From the NCBI RefSeq assembly GCF_019097595.1, contig NC_080717.1, forward strand, positions 24,884,376 to 24,948,375: a stretch of 64,000 nt of DNA. The letters are read 5' to 3'. Positions 25,680 through 37,935 of the stretch are shown in pieces. The position numbers and the translations under genes are program-made. Numbering within the stretch: the first letter of the stretch is position 1; every line of letters starts with the position of its first letter. This DNA comes from Hemibagrus wyckioides. Its lineage: Eukaryota; Chordata; Actinopteri; Siluriformes; Bagridae. The notes beneath the pieces were generated by a model. That model saw only the letters and a program-made list of their open reading frames with translations. It had not been told where the DNA came from and did no database searches.

Positions 25680-28600
25680 TACTTAAACTAGACAAGCAGT
25701 CTTTTGGCATTTGAAGTATACTACATGGCAAAAAGTGCATACCCCTGACCATCACACCCATACATGGCTCATGTGCAAACTGTCAGCCACAAATCTGCAT
25801 GCTCAGAATTGTAGTAAATGCATCTGTATGCTGTGGTATGCTGATTTTCCTTCACTGGAACTAAGAGGCTCAAGAGACCTGTTCCAGCATGATGATGCCC
25901 CTGTGCATAAAGCAGCTCCATGAAGACATGGTGTGGAGGTTAAGGTTGGAGTGGAAGAACTCTGAGTGTTCTGCACAGAGCCCTGATTCTGACTCAACCC
26001 CACTGAACACCTTGGAGATGAACTGGAACACTGACAGAACCCCACGTCTCCTCACCTAACATGACCTCACTAATGCTCTTACAGCTAAATGAACACAAAT
26101 CTCCACAACCACAGTCAAACATCCAGTGGAAAGACTTTCAAGGCGAGTGGAGCAAACAAACATAACAGCAAAGAGGGAACACATCTGGAATGAGATGTGA
26201 ACATATGGGTGTGATGATCACAAATATTTATTATTTTGTACAGATGCATTTATTTTTGTCATTAATAGTACAACCTAAAGACAAACAGAAGCTGGAACTG
26301 TAATTTATAACCAGTGAAAAATAAAAAAAATCTGAGTTGATTCATTAGTTTCATTGTGTTTACAAAACAAATAACACGTAATTAGAATAATTATACAAAT
26401 GCTGACTGATTAATACAAGTCTCCTCACCGAGCTGCTGAACGTCAGACCAGTCCAGTGGCACGGGGGCTTTCCTCTTCTTCCACAGCTTATCCATGGTCA
26501 GCAGATACATGATGTCATCTTTGAAGAGCTGAGGAAAAGTCAAGAAAAGTCGGCTGACCTACTGTGACTCAAATCCTACTCTTCACACAGCGTCAAAGAA
26601 ATACAATTCCTATACAACTATGAAAATTAGCTTGGAAGAACCATACAAATTGTGTGAAAATAAGGAAACGAGAAACTTTTAGAACAGACGACCCCAAGCT
26701 TTTTTCTGTGAGGGCCACATCATTTTTCCTTTATTTAATAGGGGGCCAGAAAATTACATGGGCCAGAGTGAATAGTACTAGTATAATTTTGTAGGTTTTA
26801 TGACGACTTTAAATGTATTTATTATGCCTCCTCATGCTAGAATAGTTTATTATTTTGTTATGCACCATACAGACAAATGATCATTACTTTTCAAGAGATA
26901 TTTAGTCTATTAAAAGAGCAGTATTACTATTATAATGACATTTTTTCATATTAAGTGCTATTGAAATCACCTGTTTGTTGGAGATGGTACGTTATGTTCA
27001 ATGTACCATTTTGTTAGTAGGTGAATTTAGCAACTAATTAAGCTATGTTAATAACTAGAAGGCATTTTATTATCAACTGCAGATATGATACAAGAAAAAC
27101 ATATAATTAAAATTAAATTTTCAAAATATGTGTCTGGCATTGTTTAGAGGGCCGGTCAAAATGTGGGTGTGGGCCGCATTCGGCCCACGGGCCATAGTCT
27201 GGGAACTTCTGTTTTAGACCATGTGATTCAGGGTGACACTCATTTAAAGAATTAGTGCTGGAGAAAATTCTATAATTTCTCACACCTTGTTGAAGAGTTT
27301 GACGGGGTCGTAGCCGGTAGATCTAGCCCAGTCTTTAGTAGAAACGCGCTTGATATCTCCATCTTGATCTGAAGCTTGGGCTCGTGCTGCTGTTTCTTCA
27401 GGATTCCCTAAACCAGAAGCACACAAAAGTTATTCAGGCTACAGTTTCATATCATACATCGTCTCTGTGGTCCTGCTAGTAAATCGTCTGTTTCTATAAC
27501 CGCTTAATCAAAGCAGAGCTTGTCTGTCCGTTATTAGGTTAAAGCTAAAAGACCAGACGGATAAGACGACGGTTTGTAATTGAGAAAGACACGGTGGAGT
27601 CACTTACACGCAGCCTCGGGGTCAGCCGTGTCAGGGGACACTTCCTGATCAGCATCCTCTTCTCCAAACAGCTGACTGATAAAACATCAACACAGAGCAT
27701 CACTTTCTACACAACTCCGCTCACATCTTCACACCATCACAGCACGAGATCCATACAGCAAAAAAAGGAGACGTCTTCAGGGTTTTTAGGTTACTCTAAA
27801 CTAAATAAATAGACACATTGCTGCCTTGTTAAAACAATCTACATAAAGTGTAACAAAAAGACGTATTTACTTAAAGAGGTATTTAGCCCAGACGATGCAG
27901 TGGATGGGTTCGGACGGAGTGTTCCGGATGGTGCAGCCGGGAAAAGTCTTCTGGGTGGGTTTGGGTTGACACTCGTAGCACTCTGTCACCCCCTGCAGGT
28001 GAGAAAACAGCAAGCAAGTGTTATACTCTGAGGACAAGATAATTAGCTGATTAAATTAGCGCGATAAAAACGTGCACGTGTCAAACCATCGCCTCACCTT
28101 CTTGATGACGGTCACCTGACCGAGGTATCCCGCCGTCCCGCTCTCGATCAGAGGAATGTCTGCTGCCAGACACATCCTATTCACGTGATTCCGGGCCGCT
28201 GGACATGATAAACGAATCACAATCAAATTTTGGGTTATGACAAAACGATGAGGATTCTCACACGCTGTGCTGAAATGGAGTAAATCTGTGTTACCTCGGT
28301 TATCCAGAGCGTTCATGACCAGCTGAAAATTCCTGAAGAACTCCACGTTGTAGTCTGGACTGTGAGGAACAGAGAAAATTGTTTTATACACACACAACTC
28401 CCAGATCTTGCAATAAGCCATCACAAAGATCATCAGGATGGCAAATAACACCGTCCTGGTTTTTGTTCACTCTGACCGTATCTGTGATTATGAAGATTTG
28501 AACAAACCCTCAGCTTTATTTATCAAGCTGGACATGAATGGATATACCTGTAAACTGTTCATTTGAGCATTCATATTGACTACTTGTGTTTAGATTTAAC

Positions 28601-30724
28601 TCTAGTTTATTATTAACATATTTTAAAAGTTTTGTAGGCATCACAAATGTTCATATTCTATACAATATGTGCATCTCCAAGGTCAAGGTGTGCACAACTT
28701 TACCATGAATATAAATAAAGTGAAAATAGAAAATAAATGCTGGATGTGATGCACAAGCAGAGTGATAAGATCTCTTGGGACAGATCTTCAGACCAGGGAT
28801 CAAACAAATCAAAAAACAAATCAATCAACACCAACAATGTTGAAGTACTTCCAGGATCTCATCACAGACTCACTTCATAATGCTGTCATGATACGCTGTG
28901 ATGTTAGCAGAAGGACAGAAGCGAAGCACGCTTTCTTTGGCAACCTGGAACAGAAATGAATAAAGCATCAACACACACACACAAAACAGAAGCGGAGATT
29001 TAAACAGACCGAGATGGATGGGTGGACGGACATACCTGTGCTTTGGATTTCCCTACGTGCTTCTTCTGGAAGAGGAACTGTCGGTTCAGATTGCTCACGT
29101 CAATAGTGTCCAGGTCGATCTGCAGCGAAAGAGCAGATTATACACTTTAATACTGACACAAAGTGACAAGCTCATCAATTCAACTGTTGAGTCCTCGAGT
29201 CTGATTGGTCAGAAGCTTTGTTACCGCGTAACAGCGCGGCTCAGACAGAGGCTCTGGCTGTTAAACGGTCAGCGGGTTTATATTAACATTATAATCCTTA
29301 TACATTATGGCTTCTATGGACTTCTAAACAAAAAGCAAGTTATCAATGAATATAGAATAAAATGTGTGATGTGGTGAAGAGACATTTATGGAATATTTTT
29401 GGAAGAAGTCTCCAGTGTCAGTGCTTTGTAAACGTTTCCCCAGCACGTAAAAATCTGCAGAAGAGATCAGTTTGTTGTAAAATGACCAGCTGCTCGGAGA
29501 AAGAGAGAGAAAGAGAGATGCTGGTGATAGAAAGACTGTTTCTCTCTCCTATAATGCAGACGAGAACAGGAACTAACTCGTCTCTGATGTTCCACCACAT
29601 TACATCCAACTATAAAGAGGTAAAATCTTTCACTCATGGTAACTGTATTAGTATTTGGCAGTCAGTATTTAGTATAAGCAGTCAGTATTCAGTATTAGCA
29701 GTCAGTATTCAGTAGTCAGTATTAGCAGTCAGTATTTAGTATTAGTAGTCAGTATTTGGCAGTCAGTATTTGGCAGTCTGTGTTCAGTAATCAGTATTCA
29801 GCAGTCAGTATTCAAATTAGTTTTGATTGATATTTATAAATGTAGTGCATTATATTTAATTCTGCATTAATGTGCGTCTTAGTTAATGCCATTATCCAGG
29901 TAAAGCATGAGCAGAGAACACGCTGCATTTTGTATTTTAAGTGAAACATGTTAATTAAAATAAAACCACACTTCTTTATACGTCGTATTCTAACTTTAAT
30001 GATGCAGCTAGCCGGTTAGCATTAGCTTATTATGAGCATTAGTTTAGCTCTGGAGTGTAACCTGCACACACACACACACACGTCTGGCATTTAGGTTTAG
30101 GAGTCAGTTGTTAGTGTTGAGTGAAAAATGTAACTATAATTTTAAAACAGTTATAATATAACTAAATGAAACGACGTCTGAGAGTTTATCTATTACGGCG
30201 TTAGCTTGCTAGTTGCTAGCTTAACGTTAATGAATATAATTCAGTTTACTGAATGCAAACATATTTTAGATGTAATTTTTAACTAGTAGCGTTTAAAGTA
30301 AATTATGAAAAAAAAATTATTTAATGCAACGAAATTCCTGAAGATGGATTATTGTAATATTTAGCCCCTTGGTGATGCTATGGAAAAAAGCGTACTCGAA
30401 CTAAGTTAGGTTGAATTCCAAATGAACGCCTACGTCCCTTCCCTATGTACACTATCTAGGGCATAGAAACACAGCTTCCACATTCAAGGTAGTGCCCTAC
30501 ATGTTGACTGCAGAGTGATTTAAGATTCGGCCCACGATTTAGGCCGCACAAAGAAAGCTGCCGATGCAACCCTTCCTTACCACTTCGATATTTTTAAAGC
30601 CGGTGAGGACGAGATTTTTCAGCAGCTCGCAGCCGATGCCGCCCGCTCCAACAACCAGGACCCGGCAGGAGGAGACCGAATCGGCGAGCTCTTTACGGAG
30701 CGGTCCGTCTAGTTTTACCTCCAT
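23097..30724 (-). CDS. uba2: SUMO-activating enzyme subunit 2, complete, seventeen exons
   Basis: With SAE1 this nuclear E1 adenylates SUMO and holds it as a thioester before passing it to UBC9. Exons: 30581-30724, 29036-29119, 28874-28944, 28295-28359, 28098-28198, 27871-27992, 27608-27675, 27286-27407, 26429-26528, 25483-25634, 25192-25285, 24875-24987, 24634-24789, 24191-24287, 23702-23807, 23491-23627, 23097-23299. They sum to 1935 nt (644 aa; human UBA2 is 640). The nucleotide-binding loop VGAGGIGC is at residues 25-32. The catalytic Cys is 175 (PGCTIRNTP), with zinc cysteines at 160/163 and 438/441. The C terminus has an acidic SUMO-interaction-like [11 protein letters not shown], a basic KRK...PKRKR nuclear signal and ends DDIIALD. 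All introns are GT-AG and phases agree. Introns hold several mobile elements. The exon 17 acceptor is a tandem GCAGCAG. Confidence 0.95.
24801..24816. repeat. (GA)n tract upstream of uba2 exon 13
   Basis: Plus-strand GAGAGA gives CTCTCT on the transcribed strand just upstream of the exon 13 acceptor and acts as its polypyrimidine tract. Confidence 0.7.
25457..25472. repeat. (CA)n just after the exon 10 donor of uba2
   Basis: Plus-strand (TG)8, so the transcript carries (CA)8 about ten bases after the 5' splice site of exon 10. It is complementary to the (GU)n before the same exon. Confidence 0.85.
25640..25677. repeat. (GU)n just before the exon 10 acceptor of uba2
   Basis: Nineteen CA units on the plus strand, hence (GU)19 in the pre-mRNA, ending within about ten bases of the acceptor at 25635-25636 and replacing an ordinary polypyrimidine tract. 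Confidence 0.95.
25715..26225 (+). mobile_element. Tc1-like transposon remnant in uba2 intron 9
   Basis: A short plus-strand frame contains [12 protein letters not shown], the block around the second catalytic Asp of Tc1-family transposases, preceded by SLELRGS. Near the left end (about 25744-25764) GACCATCACACCC appears in inverted form near 26205-26220, consistent with terminal inverted repeats, but the outer right end is lost. The transposase is internally deleted and frame-broken. The copy is nonautonomous. Confidence 0.75.
26685..27211. mobile_element. hAT-like nonautonomous element in uba2 intron 8
   Basis: The element starts CAGACGACCCC and ends GGGAACTTCTG, a CAG...CTG pair of imperfect inverted termini. 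Internal GGGCCACAT/GGGCCGCATTCGGCCCACG segments resemble known hAT (Charlie-type) MITEs. It is flanked by TTTTAGAA (26677-26684) and TTTTAGAC (27212-27219), an 8-bp target duplication with one difference, as expected for hAT. No transposase frame remains. Confidence 0.75.
29652..29815. repeat. GCAGTCAGTATT minisatellite in uba2 intron 1
   Basis: About ten irregular copies of (A)GCAGTCAGTATT(C/T)AGTATT with units of 13-20 bases. Noncoding. Confidence 0.85.
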
Positions 30725-30900
30725 GGTTTATTTAGCTTACTTAGTTTTGGCGCGTGAACTCGGACGTTCTGATTCGGCGGCCGGTTAGAAGTCGACGGAA
30801 CTGCTATGTCCTACCCGTATTCCGTTAAACCCGCCCCCTTGTGTTGGGATTGGCTAAAAGGTTGACAACGACGAGTCGACGTCTTATTGGACGAGTTGGG
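30725..30900 (-). promoter_or_regulatory. TATA-less uba2 promoter region
   Basis: Upstream of the uba2 start are a GC box (CCCGCCCC at 30830-30837) and two inverted CCAAT boxes (ATTGG at 30849-30853 and 30886-30890), with several CpGs and no TATA. This is typical of a housekeeping promoter. No divergent gene is seen on the other side. Confidence 0.6.
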
Positions 30901-31538
30901 TATTTTTTTTTTTTAAATCTCATCTATGAAAAATAGATAGAATATATAAAAATATAAAAATGAATTATTCCTCGCATAATAGTTAAATTCTGTATATGTG
31001 CAAAAATATTTTCAACAGGTCATATGCGCCAGCCAATTAAATTCTCCCACACACGCGTATGCCCCACCCACGTCTCTCTCCTGTCTCCTAGCTACAGTAT
31101 TCGTATTTCAAAATGGCGCCATACGTGCTATTAGGTTAGCGAACTAGCAATGCAGTGTATGTAGCTCACTAATACGGGAAATTGATTAATTGTAGGTGCA
31201 AATAAACGCCTATTTTTCAATATCAATTGTGATTTGTTTTTTATTCACTCACTGACCTTGCACTAAAATTCCCTTAAACACATTTCATCACGTTTGCCCC
31301 GAACCACAAATACGCCTTGTTCACTATAAAGGTCGCACCTCATCTGCAAAGTGCACTTAGCTGTAGAATTGACTCATTAAATGTACATTATAACAATTGT
31401 GAGATTTAATGAGTAAAATAGAAATTCCACATTAATTCTGGGTGAGATTTTCAGTTACAGGACCAAACACTATATAGTGAATTTGCTGTGAGTTCGGGAA
31501 CTTTTAAATACATAAGCGCCTGCTGCTGCGTCCGCTTA

Positions 31539-31552
31539 CCACCAGAGGGCGG
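31539..31552 (+). promoter_or_regulatory. CTCF-like motif between uba2 and the chemokine array
   Basis: CCACCAGAGGGCGG matches the CTCF core CCASYAGRKGGCRS at every position on the plus strand, facing the chemokine cluster. It lies 0.8 kb upstream of the uba2 start, where an insulator would be expected. Inferred only. Confidence 0.5.
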
Positions 31553-31729
31553 TAACAATCAAACAAAAAGATTTTTTGTCGCCACCTACTGGTGAAAAAA
31601 GGAAGTATCAAATTAATTAAATTAATTATTAAAATAAATAATCATAAACAATTTTATTATATAAATTATAATATAATAATAATATAATAATAATATAGTT
31701 ATTTGCTTTTACAATCATTTATTTAATTT

Positions 31730-31731
<2 letters not shown>

Positions 31732-31776
<45 letters not shown>
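31732..31776. repeat. (TA)n microsatellite
   Basis: About 18 TA units running into a short CA tail and a T-rich stretch to about 31815. Confidence 0.95.
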
Positions 31777-31777
<1 letters not shown>

Positions 31778-34700
31778 TTTTTTTTTCTTTTTTTCTTTTT
31801 TTTCTTTTTTTTTAAAAGCTTTATTCACTGTAAGTAGGCTAGTTGCATTGAGATAAAATCTCTTCTACGTGCAAGTACTGGTGCAGGAAGCCACACAATA
31901 GCTACCACAGTGTCAGACACAGAACATCAAAAACATAACAATTAAACAATTATAACATCACAAAACAATAGAAAAACAAACAGGAAAAATAGATCCATTG
32001 CTTACTTTTTGCAGCATATTTAAGAAGAAATTATTTTGAAGTGTCCAGGGTTAAAACATCATTCTATCACTGAACAGGGTGTGCAGCTTTATTTACTCTT
32101 TATTTCCTTTGCACGATTTTGAAATAGCACATAAAAGCAGATAAAATGTGATTAGATGATAGGGATGGTGGTGGGGGCAGCTATAGCAGACAACAGCATG
32201 ACCTTCTTGATTTTCTTTCTGTTTAAACCTTCTTATTTATTCATTTAGATTGAAGTCGCTTTTTACGTGAAACATTCTCTAGAAATAAACTTATCTTGCT
32301 TTATAAGCCTCATTTCTAATGGAAACAAATTCGTTAACGTTAAATTAACATCGCGAACATTAACCCGCCATCTCTGTGTTTAGTCATTTTGTTCTCAATG
32401 CGTTAAACAGAAGCTGTGAGTAAAATTTGTGGAAAGTTTTTCTTAAGCGACCCTCCCCACACTCATCAGATTAGCAGATTATCTGATTAGGAATGCTCGT
32501 GAATGCACGTTTCCTTTTATATCTGATCCATTTTCAGTCTTAATCAGTTGCACTGTAAAGCTACAAGGTAAAAAAAACCCCTCATCATCGTCTATATGTT
32601 TGTGAGAAAAAAAAACGTATATTAAACGTATAAGTTTAACGAATCTCTTTAAATATTAAGCAATTCAGGAAACTTTCTAAGCCTTTAAAGCTGAATAAGG
32701 AATAACACCATGAAGAACAAGATCATATTTTGAACCTGTTTATTTTTCTGTTTAACGTTGTGTCACATCTGAGGCTCTTATCATGTTAGTGAGAAATTGC
32801 GAAAGTGTAAACTCGTCTGTCTTGAAGATGCCGGAATGTTTCATGTTAAAGCTCTCTGGACTTTCTTTCTTAAATTCTAAATAAAAATCGCTGTGGAACA
32901 AACTGGGTTAAAGTGTCGATTTAAATGGAGACATCGTGTCACATTTTTGCTCATTTACATTTAGTAAATGTATTAGCAATTTTAATGAATGCACTTTAGA
33001 TTAGAAACTTTCTGTCACTTCCTGTCACGCATCACTGTTCTCATTTTTGTTATAACTGAGTAATAACTAAGTATGTAATTAACCCATTTATTAGCAGCGG
33101 ATCCTCTGTTTTTTAGTTCCCACGCCTCTGAGTGTGATCATTTATCGAGAGCCACAGTCATAAAGGTCATGAGAGTAAAATATACATCGCTCACTTTATT
33201 CAGGTTTCCTGTGATTAAAGTCATGCTTGGTGATATAATCAAGCGCTCAGTCCTGCGGGAACTCACACACTGTATTACAGAATGTCAGAAGCTGGCAGTT
33301 CAACACCTCTTTCCTCAAAGTCCTTGGTTTGAGATTTCACATGCAGCATGCCAGCAGAACCACTAGGCATCACACTGACTATGAATTTTAGTCAAGGACA
33401 CATCAAATTAAACTGAAATGACAGACAACCCAGTCCTGACATAAAAAGATTTACAAGATAAAATAGAAATTAAACAAAAATTGTAAATAATTAGCCTTTA
33501 GAAAACCTGACAGAATTGACAGAAAATTCCATTTTTAATATTGAATTGTTTACTGAACCTTTAAACAGAATACAAAAATGTTCATAACCATTTACACGCA
33601 TGCTTTTGCTTCCTATTTTTGTTATATATAATACCTCGGGTGTTTATAGCAATTTACCGATCAAAACCATATTGTTCACAATATTTGGAACATTAAAAAA
33701 ATTTCATTTTTTTTTCCTATTTACTCGTCTTGTTTTTTCCGCAGTAGACTTGTGAGAAGTGAATAAATCCCCCAGGGGGCAGAAAAAAACTCACAATCCC
33801 AAATTGTACGCAGTGTTTTTTTGGAAAGTACTGAGGGTGTGATAACGTGGGTGCTGCCGAGGTCTCAGAAACATAGAGCAAATAGGATAAAGGTTAAACT
33901 GACAGATATCTAAGCTCGGTAAAATATATACACCACAGCATATTCTACGTCACAGTGTGTTTTATTCAGCCATGAAGAGAGAATAGTTTGTATGAAATGT
34001 GCGCGGTGACCTCGTTGCTCTCTTTTTACCCTTCCCTGTGCTTCATCTGGTCATGTACTTGCAGCTCACAAACTTCCGAGAAACTGTCGTTACAAATACT
34101 CTAGATCCTCCATGAGATAGGGAATAAAATTAGGTTAAAACGTAATAGTAAAACTTAAACATCTGAAAAAAAAAACACAGTGTTACATGATTAGGTGGCA
34201 TGCTAATTGTGACCTTTACTGATCAATACTCAAGGATTATATTTATAAAAAACTGGCCTAAAGTTTTGTCATGCCTTAATCATGACCCAGCTTTTTTTTT
34301 TTCTGGGGGTCTAAAAAGTGAAAAAGTGAAGAGGAATTTTTTTTAACCTAGCAGGGGAAGTGGGTTTGGCGTAATGAAAAGCAAGTAAACATGTTGGGTT
34401 GCAGAGTGAAAATGGACTGATACAATCTGTGAGATGTCTATAATAACCAGTTTGCTGCGACTGACGGTGCTGCAGTGTAGTAGATAAGCGGGAAAGGAAA
34501 CCACAGGTCTCACTAATGCACGCTCAATCTACATGTAATTTGCACTCATTATAAAAGGTTACAGATGCCACTGGATCGGCTTACATGTCATACTCTTATT
34601 CAAAAAGGCTTACGAGTGGGCCGGAATCTAAGCATTTAGATGAAAACATCTCTAAGTTTATTGGCCTGATTTCTGTGTCGATGTCTTTTGGCTGTTTCAT

Positions 34701-34920
34701 AAACTCTAACGGTCAGGTTACGGCTCGTTATATAGACATAAGGTGTGAATTCGGTCATGACGCTTTTATGAATAGATGCTTTAACAGTAATGCATGGTGA
34801 TAGTGGGATTAAAAGTCATTCCAGTACACACGTGTAGAAGAGTAAAGAGAGGCGGTACTGAGTGTGTTGAATGTTTGTGAGTCCTGGCATAAAAACAGGA
34901 CAGGTTTTTTGTCAAAAGGA

Positions 34921-35038
34921 CAAATCTACAGTATCCGTGTGAGATTATCTGCTTAAATCTACAAATCTACAGTATCCGTGTGAGATTATCTGCTTAAATC
35001 TACAAATCTACAGTATCTGTGTGAGATTATCTGCTTAA
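34921..35038. repeat. 41-bp minisatellite, about 2.9 copies
   Basis: Units begin at 34921, 34962 and 35003 with CAAATCTACAGTATCCGTGT. The first two are identical and the third has one C->T change and a truncated end. This looks like a recent local duplication. Confidence 0.95.
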
Positions 35039-35241
35039 TTAAGGGAAGAGTGATGGTGAGCTTTGGGAATAAATGTTTCAACTCTCCTTGTTGGAGCCTC
35101 CAGAATATCAGAGGGTAGGTGACACATGCAGAAAGATCCAGAAGTTTCCATTTCTAATGTTTTTCTGATTCCAAACCAGTGGCTTCCTTTGCCCTGATGG
35201 TGAAGACACCACTGAGTCATGGAAACAACATCACTAAACAG

Positions 35242-35268
35242 ATATATATATATATATATATATATATC
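35242..35268. repeat. (TA)n microsatellite
   Basis: About thirteen TA units. Confidence 0.9.
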
Positions 35269-35789
35269 TTAGAATGATTTTTAGATTTAATGTGCTTTTA
35301 ATGAGTCATATTAGTGACAATAGCTGACTGATGTTTGACTCATTTGTTATGGTGTTTTGATGTGGTTCAGTACCGTGAGGAGACGAATTTGCCATGAGAC
35401 ATCATTTGTTTTAGTCATTTAAGTCTCAGTTTTACTGAAGGTGCTGTGAAAGCTGTATCTGTGTGATAAAAAAGGGACTTATCACAGGTATTAAAGTGGA
35501 GAAAAACCCAGGGCTGAACTTTATTGTGTTCAGGAGATATTATCTCAAACTCTACTCATGTCACAGGCCCTGACATCATTTTAAATTTAGAAGGATCTCA
35601 CTAAGTGAACCCTTGAGAATTTGAGAACTGGTCCACTTTTTAAAACTCGTCTCAGACTATAAAACATTGGGAGCTATTTATGGTGACGATCTTATCTTTC
35701 AAAACAGATTGAAAAGAGGTTTTTCCCGCCACCCACCACATAAAGGATACCAAATACTGACTGTATAATTCAAGCTTCATTTCCCCATT

Positions 35790-36560
35790 TACAATCTTTT
35801 CAAAAGTATTGGGACAGAAAAGCCAAAAGCCAGTTCTTTTTTTTCTCTTTTTTTTCTCTTTTTTTTTTTGCTATACATTTATTTGAGATAAAAAAAAACA
35901 ACAACAACAATCAGATAGATCAGAATTTCAGTTCTCGTTTCCTGATCATCTAGATATGTTAAACAACTTGAAACAAGGCACCTTTTGTGGCAGACCACCA
36001 ATTTTTTTATATGAGAAAATAAATCATAATATTGGAGCAGAAGTATTGGAACACTGTCATAAAGGAAATAAACATGAACGTTTTGGTTTCATATCCTTTG
36101 CTTGCAATAACTGAATCAAGCCACAATTAGTTTGAGTGCTTTCCTCTGTGATGCTCAGACAGAATGTTTCTGAAGTCATTCTGCTGTTGCAGATCAGATC
36201 CATCATCAGTAAAGTTAGAGAGAATTTTCCAGAAGCAGCCATGCAAACTCAGGCCATGACACTCTCTCCATCATGTTTGATTGATGAGATTGAATGCCCT
36301 AGATCAGGAGTAGATCCTTTCTTTCTCCAGATGCTGGTCTTTTCATCACTTTAGTATTTCCAGAACTTTTGTAGATCATCTCTTGTGAATTCCAATCTAG
36401 CCAGATTCTTACTGTTGACGAGAGTTTTGTATCTTGATGTATGGCCTCAATATTTCTGCTCTTGAAGTTTTTTTTTGAACGATGGAATGTGAGACCTCCA
36501 CCCTGGCCTGTGGAGGTGCTTGGTGATGTCCAGCACTTTGTGATACATGGTTGTATTTAC
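35790..36560. mobile_element. Degenerate DNA-transposon-derived repeat
   Basis: AAAAGTATTGGGACA (about 35812) and GAAGTATTGGAACACTG (about 36040), together with CTAGATATGTTAAACAACTT and ACCACCAATTTTTTTA, are segments I recognise from a common interspersed repeat of teleosts. The following 500 bases form a diverged body with no intact frame. The superfamily (possibly Tc1/mariner) and the exact ends are not certain. Confidence 0.45.
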
Positions 36561-37439
36561 TTAGACATCACAAATCAAAAAGTCCTGTTTGGATAATTTT
36601 GCAAAACTTTTGCAGCTTTTTTTTTTTAAAAATTGATTTTGTTCCTCATTTCCAGCCAAAATCTAACTATGACCTGCGACTATTAATTGCAAAAAATATG
36701 TATTTTTTAATTAAGTATGTGAATCATTATGGTTCTATTAAAATGAGGTCTTCTCTAAAGCTGGAAAGGTCTAGAAGGTTTCCTTATTCTAAACTGCGTC
36801 ACGGCAAATTGACTGTTATCAAAAAGTTTTTTGATCTGGTTTGGGGGTTGAAAGTATTTCAGCAACTCTCACCACACAAAACACATTGTGTTCGCTTTGT
36901 GTTCCTGCATTACATTTATAAAGATCAAAAGTTCATCAAGATCAGACAAAGCAAACAATGAACCTTTCACCCCAAAATTAAAGATATTAAAAACTCGATC
37001 AGTTAATTCCAAAAAAAAAAAAAAAAGCCAAATAGATAAAGGTCATTAAAATATAAATTTCAGTATAATTCTATATACTCTGCAGTTATCTTTATTAGTA
37101 AGGTCATATGAGATGTATATGTATGTATTATTTAAAAAAAAATAATGAGGTGAGATATAGAAAATCTTGCTTTATTAGCAGTGCCGTCTACTTTCAATTA
37201 TATTAAGGGAATGAAATCTCTTTTCTCAAAAAACAAGCCTGAAGAGGAAAATATAGGAGTGGAATATTAAAAACATTGGCGGAAGAGAAAGAAGAATTGA
37301 CCAATGTTTCTATTGTGAAAAAAAAGTAGATTTCCGAAATGCCTCTACAGAGACATGACTCAAACATTTAGCAAGCTCAAAGTCATGGTCTGTAGACTTT
37401 AAACTTGCTGAACGTCATGTGATGAGGATCTTTCTGTAA

Positions 37440-37935
37440 AGGCACCATATTATCACCATATTAGGTTACTATGAATATTTAATGATGCCTTATGGGCTGG
37501 CTGATCTTTCAAGCATTTCTGAATGAGGTATTCTAGGTCATTGTCTACATTAATGAGATACTTGTGTAAAAAAATGCACATCTGTCAAGAAAACTACTTT
37601 CTATATGCCAAGCTGGAAAAAAAACTTCCATACTGGGATACAAAGATACTCATGTGTTCAAGAAAATGAAAAAGGAATAGATTGGTCATGGACTCAATTC
37701 TGCAGCATCAGGAAGATGCAATTCTCCTAGGATTTATGAACTTCTTAAAAGGATTCAGTTAAAGTTTTAGTTTAGTGGCTGCACCATTCACATCTCTGCT
37801 CAGATGAAATTCCAAGAACCTTAAGTGAAATGAATCTGCCATGGGTGATTTCAACATCCTGCTGGCCATGTTCAGTGCTCCCTGTGCTCTTTTACCATTT
37901 GTGGTGGAGTTTAAAGGTCCAACCTCCTCCTACAA
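37440..37935 (+). pseudogene. Dead Ty3/gypsy pol fragment (reverse transcriptase to RNase H)
   Basis: Scattered over three frames are signatures of a Ty3/gypsy reverse transcriptase, in the right order. GYYEYLMMPYGL at 37464-37499 is followed by a frame-shifted remnant of the following RT motif (about 37510-37570). Next comes a LGFMNF...VAAPFTSLL segment near 37730-37800, the region after the RT palm. PFVVEF near 37895 resembles the start of the RNase H domain. Several stops and frameshifts separate them. No LTR, primer-binding site, gag or integrase was found, so this is an old solo fragment. Confidence 0.7.

Noticed and set aside
34921..35038. Regular repeats that might suggest a CRISPR array
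   Set aside because: Units are directly adjacent with no unique spacers, and the genome is a vertebrate.
36551..36961. 136-codon plus-strand open frame
   Set aside because: AT-rich, no recognisable domain, adjacent to a degenerate transposon.
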